A stretch of 64,000 bases of DNA from assembly GCA_024516035.1 (NCBI GenBank), contig CM044960.1, forward strand, positions 20,910,668-20,974,667, read 5' to 3'. The notes beneath the pieces are model-generated. The model worked only from the letters and a program-made list of their open reading frames with translations. It had not been told where the DNA came from and did not search any database. A program made the translations under genes and the position numbers. This stretch comes from Bactericera cockerelli. Lineage: Eukaryota > Arthropoda > Insecta > Hemiptera > Triozidae. Shown here piece after piece: positions 12,801-26,700 of this stretch (the stretch's first letter is position 1; each line of letters begins with the position of its first letter).

Positions 12801-15800
12801 TTCAAGTTAATTTGGACTGGAGATCTGATGACAATTATTATAATTCAAGAGATTAAGAAGGTAATTGTATAAACTATATTTTTTATAGACTAATCTTTAA
12901 ATATGTGATGAAGGTAAAGACACTAGGCTTAGTCAAATGACAGAAACTTGTAAAATAGATGAGTCTGTATGATAAATGTACTTCTAGAGTAGTGTACACA
13001 TGTCACACATTATAATTACGGCTACATCCATAAATAACTCGGTATATCACATAAAGAACATACATGTGCGATGACCACTATGAATATATCGTTCGCGCTG
13101 TAGAAAATAAAAATAACAATCAAGACCTAGGTAAAACAAACACTTTTCAATTTTACAGCCAAAAATTAGAACAAATGTGATGATTTATGAAATCAGATTT
13201 CTAAACAGGGTGTGCTAGTAGGCAGAGAATTATTTTTCTCGTTATTTTCCATTTTGAAAAACTCGACATCTGATGATTGATCAGACCAAGCTGTTGAGTT
13301 TGGTGATCCAGAGTCATTACATTAAATCATTTAAGATTTTCAGACAATACTTAACTTTAGAACATTTTAGTTAATCCGCTAAGTTAATTTTAACCTATCA
13401 ACGTTTTAACAACGTTTTAACATGGTTTCTCTGGTTTTGAATAAAGTCTAAGAAAATTGCACTATATTATAATAATAATAAATGAGAAAATATTTTTTCG
13501 CACCTAGTACCACCCTGTTGACAAATGACACCCAAATTGAGACAAACAAGGGCAAAGATTTCTCTGCCCCTTCTCTTTCAAGAAAGAAAATTCGACATCC
13601 GTCTCTCTTGCCAGCAGTCATGCAAACTTTTCCCTCGGACTCAGATTAAAAATAACCATACAATTTTCTCTTTGTCATTTTTTTCTGCATGCCTCAAACA
13701 TAGTGTGCAGTAAGAAAGAGCTGATTATAGTTTACTCAAACATATTAGTTGGGTTCAGTGAATAGCTCGGTGCTTCTTATTGATTTTTGCATTGTGTTAA
13801 ATCTGTGAAACCATAATAAACATTTTGACTAGATTTATGTGTTGCTGAGTTCAAATAGAGTTAACACTTCAGTGCTAATGGTATGTTATTTGATAGAAAC
13901 AATGTGTTTCTCCTTTATTGAAAATTATTTTCCTGTGAAATGAAAAGATAAAATGTGAGATATACTTAACTTCAAGAGGTCTTTCTCTTTCTAAAAAATA
14001 AATATGGAATATCTTGGCAGAAATTGTTGACATTTATTAAGGAAAGAAAGAAAGGTTTAAAATTTTGTATATTAAATTAGAAGCATGTAAAACTCTTAAA
14101 CCCTCAGGAGAAAATGAAATTTATAAATATGTAAATGTAAATACCGAAAACCATGTAATAGTACAAGTAACGAACGACTCGAATGTGCAGACTACCTAGA
14201 TTTTTTTAAAGGAAGAGTTTTTGTAAGTATTGGTGAGGCCCGAACTTACTTAACCTACTTTTCAAAATTGAAATTTTGATATTCAAAAACAAAAGCTGAT
14301 TTCTATGAACTTGGAAAAAGATACCAGGTATTCATTTAATTTAAATTGAAAGTAACATCTACATATTTATATATTTTCAATTTTGATGAAATGACTGCTT
14401 TGTTCCCCGAACTAAACACAGAGTACATTCCCAAGTAGTCTCTAATATTCTACTATCAGTGTTCTAGAGAGGAAGGGATTTGTGTTATTAAAATAAAATA
14501 ACAGAGGAAAGGGAAAGGAGGGGAAATATTTAGAAAATTCCCCGGAAAATCCCTTCATAAAACAATGAACGAAATCTATTTTCCCTCCCTGGTTCCCTCT
14601 CTCTCCCTCAGTCTGAAACCTTCTCGTTAAGTCTTCTCCATCTTTTACTCGTCTCCACAACACTCAAACCAGTGGCGAATTCAAGACACTTACACTCAAA
14701 GAAGTGGTGCATTCATGGCGCTTTTACTCAAACCAGTGGTGCATTCGCGGCACTTAGCTTATTTTATAATAATAATAATGACTCCCTGGTCGAAGTCTCA
14801 TGCAGACGACTCCTGTGAGCACTGTTTCCCATCAGACCCACCACCAATGGTATGGCCACGGGAGAGAATACGGTGGACAATTTAGTCCACCAACTAATAT
14901 CCTCCTCATATTGTGAACAGAGCAACACCAAGAGACTTGACCGTAGATCAGCTCCTGGTGTAACACCCTTTCGATAGTACTGTACACAATTGAGAGGTCA
15001 CACAGGCAAAATTAATATTTTAGGAAATGTTATTTTTTGATATTGTAGCGTGTGGTCAATTTCTCAATCAAATGAATATACTTAAATTAAAAGATTGGTT
15101 GTTATTACGGTGCATATCCATATACACACAGCGACTCGGACCTGACATAAGCTAGATTTCTAGACGGTAAAGTTGACATACTTGGCTTTACAAGAAGAAA
15201 GTTTTGTCCAAGTATAGCAGAATTTTTCTTTCCATTGTGCTAATGAGCTCAAGGGACTCACATTTAAATAATACTTCGTTTTCTTCTAAACTTCGTTTTC
15301 CGGTAAATTCGTTACAAAAACTTTTCAAACATGCAATGATGTCAGCATTTCCAGCATAAAAAGGGATTTAAAAAATCTAAGTATGTTGCCATCTGGGAGA
15401 AAAGAGAAGAGGAAAACAGATAGGGAAGGAAGAGCTAGAGAGAGATGGAGAGACTTCTGGTATGGGGTCAGGAGGGATTTACATATTAAACAGATTAGCG
15501 TTACAACAAGTATCCTTCTGTCCTTTCATCTTCCTCTCCTTTCTCTCTCAGTAGCTGGGCAGGACACTAATCCCTCCCACCAGCCTGATGATACCCCACT
15601 CTCCTGAGTCTCACTAGAGATGTGCTCACTTCACATTCTTACTTTCACTCATTTCGTGCACATGCTTCACCTCATCTTCATCCCTCACAGCACCAAACGT
15701 TTGTACTTCATATCAATGTTTAGAGTGCGAAGCATGCTTTGGTTTTCCACCATTTTTCATGCTACGCCCGAAATTTACTGTATTATTCACATGTGTGTGG

Positions 15801-18800
15801 ATAAGAGCGGCCGGGGGAAGGAGAGAGCAACTCATGTACGCTTCCCTTGGGAAATCACTTTTAGCAAAACCTCGAAACATTTCCATTCAATATCAACATG
15901 ATAGTCTAGGTAGACGCACTGTCTCCATCCACTCTCTCCCTCTCCCACTCATTTACATGCTCACTCATTCACCAACCTCTCCTCCTCGCAACCCCCAACA
16001 CTCATTGATTTCTCATCTCAATCAATCTCCATCAGTATCTTCCAATACCGGTCAGAGTCAGAGTAATTTGATTATTTATCTCCAAAGAAGAACTTCAACA
16101 AGAACAACAAAATGTGGGAGAGGATAAAACAAACAACTTTTCTTCGACGCCGAAAGGTATACGGATAGATTGTAAAGTGATTTTCATGATTAAATTAAAA
16201 GTTTGGCTGAAAATTTCACCAAAGTACTTTTTTTCGCTTCTGATTTGCACCTCATCGAGATTTCCTCCCAATAAAGTGAGGGAGGGTGGTGTGGGGGTGG
16301 AGGGAGGAAAACAAAAAGTTTTATCACGTTCAAGTTTCAACAATCGACAAAGAGCGAGAGAGGAAGCAAAGAGGCAAAAACTCGGCTATGAAAACTTCGA
16401 CAGGTTTTCCAAGTGGCTCCCTGAAATCGCCCACAGCCAATGAATGGACAACATGCATCACCTTTCTCATTTGAAAACTAAAGTTTGTGTTCACTGCATA
16501 ATTCCCATTCAATGAATTGTTGTGCAGCGCGAGTGGGAGAACTTTTGTTTGGATTCCAAAAGGACAAGATGAAAGTTGTGATATATGAGATGAGAGGCAA
16601 GGGCTGGAGGCTTCCTGAGATGAGAGATATAAATAGAAATACATAATCGACCATTTACTTAATTGTCCCTGCTGACAACATTGGAGATGGGAGATGGCTT
16701 GAGACCCAATGTGAAGTGTGAACGAGACACACGTTTAAGAATATTATTACACATATCATGTATGTGCTGTAATAAAATTAATTTAAAATGCATTAACTTA
16801 AAAAAAAAAAACAAAGAATGGGTCAGATGGTCACATGATGTGCTATATTTATCTTCTTTTCCATTTATTTACACATTATTCTGATTATTCTTAATGAATG
16901 CATAATTAAGTCATTACTTTTGTATTTTTTGGAATAATTTATCGACTTGTGTTTTTAGTATTTATGTCCTGCAAAATTATTAAAAATAAGTAAATTTAAC
17001 CTGAGGATAAATAAACAAATGGGAACAAAAATAAAACTTAAAAATAGCACTCTCGTTTCTCTACATTTTCTCAAAAATATAAAAACTACGGGAATACCTA
17101 TTCGTATAGGAGTAGAAGAAGAAATGCTTTTTTTACTAAGACTGTCAGCGCAAGACAAAGACATGTATGAAGTCTTATACGTATAGTAGAGTGCAATACG
17201 TTATCAGTTATTATGTCAAGCTAGTACTTGGAATTTTACTACTAAATAGCTCATTTTCTGTTACAGGAAGATTTGGACAAAGATCAACTAAACCGTAAGT
17301 ACATTAGAATAAAAACTCAATTCAATGATATAGTATATGGCAATTATGGCATACATGTATGGCATGGGATGGTGTATGAGTGTATGCAACACATGGATTT
17401 ATAGCTAGCTATAGGTACTCGCTAGTTCAAAAAGCCATTTGACCTGTAATTGGAAATAGAATAATGGCTACAAGTAATACTCCTGCACAGGATAGGGGGA
17501 GCCTGAGCCTGGGAGCTATCAGAAAGGTGGACGTATTCTTAATAACTCATCAAATAATAACAAACATGCTTCACTTCCCCCGGCGATATTTCCTCCAACT
17601 CTGATGGTTCAACATTGTGAACCCCAATTTAGTTAGCCACATGGAAAATATTGAAGCTTGGGTTAAAACGAAATGATTTCCAGGAATAGGCTCACAGCAG
17701 GCTCTAGTTACCTCATGCTTCACAATAGCTGCTTGGTCACACTGACAGCTAACAAAAAATCTCACTTTCACTCCCAGGGCTGTCTCACCTTTTATTCCTA
17801 AAACTGCCCTTCTCTAGTAGTTACCTTGGCCTAGCAGTAGCATGCTCGGCTTGCACTCTAAGTGACCCGGGATCGAATCCTGGCGGGGTCAGAAACTTTT
17901 CGGTTCTATACTTTGGATCTCGGGGGGGCTACACTAACTTCGTGAGGACGACAATGACCAGTGGTGACATTACGAGATAGATATTGAAATATGACGGTTG
18001 GTTGGAGATATGCTACATTAGCATTAGTTCTCGTAATGTCAATGCTACCCACTAAAAATTGTGACATAACAAAACTGACTAGCTCTTTATCTTATCTTAT
18101 TTTTAAAACTCTCCAGTTGAAACTGACAGAGTACCTCCTCATAGTACATTCGTTCCCCTCCACTTCCAGTGCTCAAGAGGGCGTTCGATGCGTTCGCCCA
18201 GGGCAAGAGTTTCATCGAGGCCTCCATGGTGGGGGGCATCCTGCAGATGTTGGGGCACGACCTGACCCCCGCCCGGCTGGATGAGATTATCAAGGAGGTG
18301 GATGCTGATGGTAAGTCACGTGATATCTAGACATATTTCATAACTCCTGCCGATAAATTTCTAATATTAGAAATCGGAAGTATTGTGTTCGTTTTTGTAA
18401 AAGAAAAATATTTATTTGCTCCGATTTCATTTTTGTTTTTCATATTTCTGGACGTTTCATAATCTCCTGAGCAACTTTTTTTCTTCTTTTTTTGATTGAC
18501 TTTAAGTGGCAGAATTTTAATTATTGAAATCTTCCATCCAATCGCTAAATTTAAATAGTCTTGTTCTAAAGATTAACCATGATACATATTTATTTGAAAT
18601 CCAACAGCAAAGACATTTTTTTGCTCTCTCTACCTAAGGAAGTCAAAATATATGAAGATAAAACGATAAAATCCACCCTTACAGAAGTACTATTGAACAA
18701 CCTGATACGTGGAGAAGGCGTCATAAGAGAGGAGTATAAAGGGAGGGAGAGGAGGAGAAAGGAGAGAGCATGGATAGAGAGACATTTATAAAGTACGGGG

Positions 18801-20705
18801 GAGGGAGATAGGGACAGCTTTAATATTAAGTGGACCAGGAAAAATCATCTACGTGTATCTTGGATGATATTTTTCATCCTTGTTAATTTCCAAACCCGAG
18901 CAGAGAAGGAAGGATATCGTGTAACACCTGTGCTTTAGTCAGGGCTGCGGAGCCGGAGCCGGAGCTAAGGAGCCGGAGCTTAACATTTTTTGGTCTGAAG
19001 GAGCCGGAGCTGGAGCCGGAGCCAATTATTTTAGTAAAGAGGAGCTGGAGCCGGAGTCGGAGCCAAATTTTCAAAAACTTGGCTCCGCATCCAGCTCTGA
19101 CTTAAAAATGAATTACTAGTATTTCCTCTCTGAAAAAAGTTCCATGAGATTTTTGATGAAGCCCTAAATGTGCTATGCAAACCTATGAACAAAATTTTAC
19201 TCGTTTAAGCACAAACTTATTCAATATTGACCAATTAGATATCAATTTTTTTTTTATTATTTCTCAAAAAATAATGAGTGGTTTTTTTTTTATTTATTAT
19301 TATTATTACCTATTAAAAATAAATAACACTACTCCACCACATCCACTATTCCAGCACCATCCTCAAATCTAATGTAAATAATGTTCTTCTGTACAATAAA
19401 ATACAATACAAAATCTAAAATGTACCTAAGAGTTATTAATTTGTGATTTAATGGTTCTAGATAAGGGGAAAAGTTATAGAACATAATGTAAGTGTTTAAA
19501 CACATTTTTCGATAAACCAATGATAGGTATTCAGTTTATACTAATATATACATTTTGTATTCAAATAAGATGCACATTACTGGAGCCAGGAGCCGGAGCC
19601 GGAGCCAGTTTTTTTTCTCTTAGCTCCAGGAGCCGGAGCTAGAAAATAATACAAAGAGGAGCTGGAGCCGGAGCCGGAGCTCAAATTTTTTCCGCAGCTC
19701 CGCAGCCCTGGCTTTAGTTTCAATCTTTCTGTGCGAAGATTTTCAATAAAGCGGTAATAAATGATGGTCTGTGTTGCAGCAGAGAGAGAGGAATATCTCT
19801 TCCCCCTCCTCCTCCTCTTCCTTCTTCTTTTCCTAATCTCCCTCCTTCTTTTCTTCCTGCTCAACCCCTCCACCCACCGTCTAGTTACTATAGGAAGTTC
19901 GGTTAGAGCGAGTTGACCCACTGAAGGCGAGTTTCACAATTTGAAGAAAATAGAAGATTTCTAGAATAACCAAAGGAGGTAGGATGGCAAATGGCACACT
20001 ACAAGAAAAAAAAGCTTAGCAAATAAATTAGGATCAGTCGATGGCACGTAGAATACTCCAGTTCTCGTTATCTCGTGAAAGTTAAGCAACGTCCAGCGAG
20101 GTTAGGACTTACAAGGGTGACCATTCAAATTTGAACCCTCGCTATGCTTGCTGGCTATTCCCTGCCCAACTCAGAGTGGGTGAGGTTCATGTGGGTAGCT
20201 GGCTTTTGATTTTCCAGTGAATAGAGGGTAAAACCGCCCTACCTCGAATGACCTAGATGTTAAAAAGACGTTAAGAAGAAGAAGAAAGAGAAGAAAAAAT
20301 GAGTGAACATCACCCAACATTCCATTAGAATGGATTCTACATATATTTACACATCTCTCGTTCTTTCTCTCTTGTCCTCCTCCCCATGTTATTTTCCTCT
20401 TACTTCCCAGAACCCAAATACTAGGTGCTTCAACACCAACACAATGCCAAACATTCCCATCTCACTCATGTTTACTCAATAGTCCTCTCACTCTCACTCT
20501 CACTCACCCACTCACTCAGTCACTCTCTCACTCTCTCTCCCACTCACTCAGTCACTCACTCTCTCTCTCTGTCTCTCACTCTCTCTCTCTATCTCTCTCG
20601 CTCTCTCTCTCTCGCTCTCTCTCTCTCGCTCTCTCTCTCTCGCTCTCTCTCTCTCGCTCTCTCTCTCGCTCTCTCTCTCGCTCTCTCTCTCGCTCTCTCT
20701 CTCGC

Positions 20706-20756
<51 letters not shown>

Positions 20757-23700
20757 TGCTCTCACTCGCTCACTGTCATCTTCTTATTACGGTTATGTCG
20801 CGTGTTATCCTCTGCCTTTCTCTCTCTCTCTCTCTCTCTCTGACCAGTGTTTCATCCAAATCGAGGGTAAAATAACATGCATACACGTAGTCACATGTAT
20901 GTATGACGCCCCCTCTAGTTTCAGTCAGACAATAATTGTCAAGAGAGGAACAACACAAACACATTAAGACAGCAAACGGCTATCATCTATCGATTCCCCA
21001 TGGACAGACAAACATTTACTCAGGCAACATTTGAATAAAGTTACGGGCGGGGTTGAGACCCGTCTCTCGCGCCAGGATGAATTCATTATTTTCATGTTTT
21101 AATTAATTAGTACTTCTTTATATGCATTGTAGTTGAGTGGATTGCAGCACTTACTAGCCACGGGATGTCTTGAGGTCGACATCATTTATTTAAGGAGCTC
21201 AATCACATAAAAAGGAGCCAGTCTACAAACCATGGCCTGTAATGGAACAGCACTCACTGAGAAGCCAAAAGTTCTTGGCTGCTCCAATAGTTCACATTGG
21301 CTGTCTAGTTGACGGCAGGTCTTGGGATTTCATAACAACCTCACCCCTCACTTGGTGAAAATTGTCATATTACATTAAAAAAATATTGATATCATCATAC
21401 GCAAACAATCACCCAAGATATCATCACACGCAAACAATCACCTAAGCGGCTAAGCCTCTACATTACTTTGAAGAGCTCGTATCTTCATGTTAGATATATG
21501 GTGACAAATACTTGATTATTATTTCTCATCATTATAGAGCTTCTACTTTAATCATCTTCCTCCGACATAAGCCTGATATAGGTATTCCCAACATCAAGAG
21601 TCATTATCACCTTTTAGCATAAGAATCTCTCCCTTCCTAGTTGTATACAGATTCCTCCCCCTCCCATTCCCTCCACATCAATTATCCTGCAGAAAAGTAA
21701 AGTACATTATCCGCCCGCTTTTTACACAATGGATGACGTCATTACGCTCTCTCACAATCACAATGGAGTGACAGTTGTGGAGGAGATCAGGAGGAGGAGG
21801 AAGAGATTGTTATCTTTGGTTCATAATTAATGTTGTCTCTGTGCGAATATTTTAAATGGTATAACAAGAGAAAGCACGGCTCATTTACATTTATCAGAGC
21901 TTGAGATGCTTCATATACAACATAGGGGCCTTCATTATTAAATTGAAAAATTATAAATTCACTTTCGTGTAAACTCATAAAACAATGAACATGGTAATTG
22001 ATATAAAAGAAAATTTCAAAACCATAAAAATGGCTGAATATGCCCTTGCTATGCTGTCAAAAAGAAGTACCACCAACGCTGCTGCTACAGTGAAAACCTG
22101 GAAACAGAGATTAGGATAGTGCCAATAGCAAGTTAAATAGACTTGGTCTCGTAAGGTCCCTTAGGTTGAGCAACGTGCAGCGAGGTTCGGACTTCTTCGG
22201 AAACCCAGACTGAATGAGGATTGAGATTCCTGCTTGCTTGCTAGGCTTGTGAGTTTCCAGCAAAATAAAATAATGATAATAAAAGAGTAAACAGTCATTT
22301 TATGGGAAAAATAAGAAACAATATAAACACAAAGTAGTGGAAGAAGAGGGAAGTGGTATAAGGTATGGAGAGAACGAAGGAGAGAAATATTCACCCAGCA
22401 GGGATTTGAGGCGAAACTCTCCATGCTCATAAATCAAGAATCATCAAACATTAAGTTTCTCCCCGTAGGAGAAAATGGTGAAAAAATAATATATTTTATA
22501 TAAGAAAATCAAAGATGTTTCTTTTTTGGTCCCCTCTGATACATTAGCACCTGTCAACGTTATTTCTGAACCAAAACAGAAGTGGAGGGGGAGGCATTAT
22601 CAATCATTTTAGTTCCCACTCAAGACACACATTGCAATATTGGAGAAGAAGAGACAGGTAAGAGAGGGAGAAAGAGGAAAAATGGTTTGCAGTCAAACAT
22701 AATCACTCACGAGGGCGAATGAGGGCCTGGCCGTATGATTGAGTTTATGTTTTCTACTCTTGCCAAGGCCACAGAATATTATCTTCTACAAAAAGCTGAC
22801 TTTTGATTCTACCCTGCCACTATTACTAGATTATCTATAACTGATCAAAGGAGCTCATTTGAGAGTAAACTATGGGAAGAAACCAAATTTCAGCTCGAAT
22901 GGACGAAAAATGCAACACTTATCGCATTACATACATAATTCTTATATATTTACATCGATTATTTGCATAGTTGAAGTACACAAGGAACTATTTCAAAACG
23001 AAGTGTTACCATACATCGTAGGAGTAGCATTTTCCATGACACCCAGCGTCCGTGAGAGAGGGAGAGGTCAAATGGAGGATTAGGAGGAAGGAAGTGACGT
23101 ATATGAAAAGCCCACCTCTTCATGACACATTTCTGCATATTATATTTATGTACAGTATCCTTTCCTAGCGGACATGAGAGAGAGAGAGAGAGGCTGGCAT
23201 GGTGCTCATACATCATGTGTAAAATGCAAGACAAAGTGAGATAGAAAATATAAATCACTTTTGGTTTCAGTGATTTAATAAATAAATAATGGACGTCACT
23301 GCTGGACTCATGACACAGGGGAGGGGGCGGGGGAGGGTGGATTTTTAATATAAATATCAGCACTTTCCTCTCCTCTCCATCATTTAACCACAACGCTTTC
23401 ATATCTAATAACTTCCCTCATTTGACGCCGTTTTTATAACACCTCTTGCTCTCTCTATCTTTTTTTTCTCTCTCTCTCTATCCATCTCTTTTACTCTCTT
23501 CCTCCCCCTCTATCCATGTCTTTTACTCTCTTTCTCCCTTACTATCCATTACTTTTTCTCTCTCTCTCTCTTTATATATCTTTTTCTCTCTTCCTCTGTC
23601 TCTATTCTTCTTTTTTTCTCTTCCTCCCCCTGTATTTTTTTTCGCTCTACCTCCCTCTCTATCCATCTCTTTTCCTCTTTCCCTCTCTATCTATCTCTAT

Positions 23701-26700
23701 TTCTCTCTTCCTCTCTCTCTATCCATCTCTTCTACTCTCTCCCTCCCTCTCTCTCCCACTCATCCCGTGCATTTATTATGTTACCTTGTTTCAACTGTAG
23801 GTAACAGACTAGAAAGCAGCTTCCGTGGAAAAATAAATGAACTCCATATCTGGCAGGAGGATAATGTAGGAACCTCACACCGGTGCTAAACCATCATAAA
23901 TTAAAACTAGGCCTGGAAACAGTACTATCATTATCATAGCTTTCTCCCCTCAAATATGGGTTTGATTTTGTCTCCGATTAATTTCCAGAATATCGGAAGC
24001 ACCTATTATTTTCTTCCTCTTCATGATATATTTTTCAGGTAGATATTGGACTATTATGAAGATTTTTCAGAGAGCTTCCTCTATAAAAATGAAAGGGAGA
24101 CTGTATAAAAGAGTAGTTCGACCAGCGTTGATGCACAGCGCAGAAACCTGGTCTATAACAAAAGCGCAAGAGAAAGTTGGAGGTTGCTGAAATGAAAATG
24201 TTACGATGGATGTGTGGGATAACAAGGAGAGATAGAGTGAGAAATCAGCGTACTAGGAACACAGTGAAAGTTGGACCTCTGGCAAAGAAAAGAATGTAGG
24301 CTGAGATGGTTCGGACATAGAGGGCGAAGAGAGGAAAACTATGTGAGTAAGAGACTTCAAGAACTTGTAATATGCGGTAAAAGAAAGAGAGGAAGACCAA
24401 AGATGAGATGTAGAGACGAAGTTGAAGAAGATCTAAGAGAGGAAATCTCGAGAAAAGGTGACGCGCTACATAGAAAAATATGGAAGGAAAGAATTCATGG
24501 AACAAATTCCGACCCCAAGTAGGTTTGGGAAAAAGGCAAAGTGAAAGAAGAAGAGAGCTCTTTCTTTATTCAGGATTATGAGTTTTTAATGCAGTGATAT
24601 GGTAACGAACAAGCCATGCCAGTTACATAGACATTGCCTGTTTACGTGTACACAGCTTTAGTCGTTGCAATGTAAAACTGTAGAGTCTGTCATAAATTTC
24701 TGCACGAGGTGTAAATTATTCATACGGTAAACGCTGTAAGACGACTTATTACAGAGTCGTGCTAATACTTGCAATAGGGTGAAACAAATCCTCTGCTGAG
24801 AAGTGTGAGAGAGGAGAGAGAGGTGGCAAGATCCACACTTCAGTTGCCAACATACTAGGAGGAGGGGGGTGGAAAGAACCACACTTCAGTTGCCAACATT
24901 CTGGGAGGAAAGGGGTGGAAAGAACCACACTTAAGTTGCCAACATACTGGGAGGAAAGGGGTGGAAAGAACCACACTTCAGTTGCCAACATTCTGGGAGG
25001 AAAGGGGTGGAAAGAACCACACTTCAGTTGCCAACATTCTGGGAGGAAAGGGGTGGAAAGAACCACACTTCAGTTAACAACATACTGGGAGGAGGGGGTG
25101 GAAATAACCACACTTCAGTTGCCAACATACTGGTAGGAGAGGGGTGGAAAGAACCACACTTCAGTTGCCAACATACTAGGAGGAGGGGGGTGGAAAGAAC
25201 CACACTTAAGTTGCCAACATACTGGGAGGAGGGGGGGGGAAAGAACCACATTTCAGTTGCCAACATTCTGGGAGGAAAGGGGTGGAAAGAACCACACTTC
25301 AGTTGGGACCACGAGCACCTGCTAAAATACGAGGGGGGACCCAAAAGTAACCGCAATTCCTTCATAATATACATATATTTGTTTTTTTTTCAGAACTTAA
25401 CATTAATCACCTTTAAAGTATGTTCCTTTGACTTTACATTGTTCTAAGGACCTTTTAAATTCGACCTTTATGATGCTCGTTAGTGCCACCGTGACATGAG
25501 GTCTTGCCATGGTTTCTGTGGGTGGGGCGAGTTCAGTGACTTTGACTTGACTATTGCTTAGTTTCTGGATCATATTCATATCGCACCCTCAGAATTAGAT
25601 GGTGATATGTCAAAAATCATGAATTTTTTTTATTACTCTATCGAAATAAGCGAAACGAGACCTTTCGTTTGGTATAAGAATTATAATTCTAGCTCTTACC
25701 GTTCCCGAGATAGCGCTAGTGTTCTTTATTGATTATGTCGAAAAAGTGGAGGGAGGTTGGAACAAGATGGTATTACGATCACTTGTTACCAAGAGCTCCT
25801 TGGATCGAGACGTACAGTTCTTGGAATATAGTAATATTTGCGTAAGTTTTGATTTATCACTCTCTTTATTAAATTTTATTTTCAGTAATTGACATAAAAA
25901 CTGAATTGTGCATGATTTTTTTGAAATATCACTCTCTTTGTCGAACATTTTTTTTGTGTTTTGTCAAGGTAGAAATTATTAATACAAAAGATTATGTTAT
26001 ATTACTTTCTTTTATAAATTATTATTTTTTTTTTGGACTTAAAAATAATCTGGCCCGGTATTTTCGATATACACTTGAGAGCAAGTGTATAATCGATATA
26101 CACTTCACCGTTTCAGTTGGTCCTGGTCAATTTGTGTGGAATGAAGTTGCTAAAGTATGCATATATTTGAAAAGCTTGTACTCATACCTTTCAGAAAATA
26201 CACAATGTGTCCGGGTTATGTACTATGCAACAATGATAATGGCCACTTTCCAGAAACACCTCATTTTGTTGATGAAAACACGTGCACCGAGGATATTTTA
26301 AATTTGATTTTTTGTTGTGATAACGCTTTTTCGGCCAGTAAATTATTGAATTTCCTTAAATGCAACACTATGAGGAAGGAAATTCAGTTGAATTTTTCTT
26401 TTCATCATGGAGACATCGCACTCCATAGCTGTGAAAGTGGTTTTACTTGTGAGTCAAGGTGTTAAGCAAAGAAATGTTGCTAAGGAGCTAAATTTGTCGA
26501 AGTCTAAGGTGAACAGAATTTACCAAAGGTATCGGCAGACAGGTAGCTATGATCAGAGACCAGGATCTGCCAGACCAAAGAAGACAACTGCCCAGGAGGA
26601 CCGATTTGCTGTCATGACAAGCTTAAGAAATCGAGACATGTCTGGTGTTGAGGTCCAAAAGCAGCTTGTTATGGCCACTGGTGTTGATGTCAGCCCTTGG

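Larger units (their letters stand above)
9882..17266 (+). other. Troponin C intron 1 (if exon 1 is right)
   Basis: 7,385 bp, AT-rich. It holds tRNA-like SINEs (10311-10491, 12610-12752), a SINE tail (about 11757-11830), a local duplication (11982-12124), a poly-T/poly-A stretch (12361-12456) and short imperfect repeats (14661-14758). No other exon was recognised. Two MEF2-consensus matches lie at 11722-11731 and 17038-17047. Confidence 0.5.

Noticed and set aside
19577..19921. Minus-strand frame with GSGSSSS and [10 protein letters not shown] runs
   Set aside because: Produced by GGAGCC arrays of the hAT element and an adjacent pyrimidine tract.
20047..20170. 5S rRNA gene
   Set aside because: Only part of 5S is present, with mismatches, and it is fused to a SINE body with a simple-repeat tail.
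20425..20967. 180-codon Leu/Ser-rich open frame
   Set aside because: Pure translation of the CT microsatellite.
22959..23402. 147-codon minus-strand frame with a PPPPPP run
   Set aside because: Low-complexity, no homology signal, no splice or promoter support.
23446..23889. Leu/Ser/Phe-rich hydrophobic open frames
   Set aside because: Translation of a pyrimidine-rich tract; mimics membrane segments without being a gene.
24749..25447. Several open frames with repeated CGSFHPFPP or [15 protein letters not shown] motifs
   Set aside because: Artefacts of the 46-bp minisatellite in different frames; no start context, splice signals or family match.
26072..26110. Perfect Tc1 terminal inverted repeat for copy 2
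   Set aside because: Only about 11 bases match the right end and the rest diverges; boundary kept as approximate instead.
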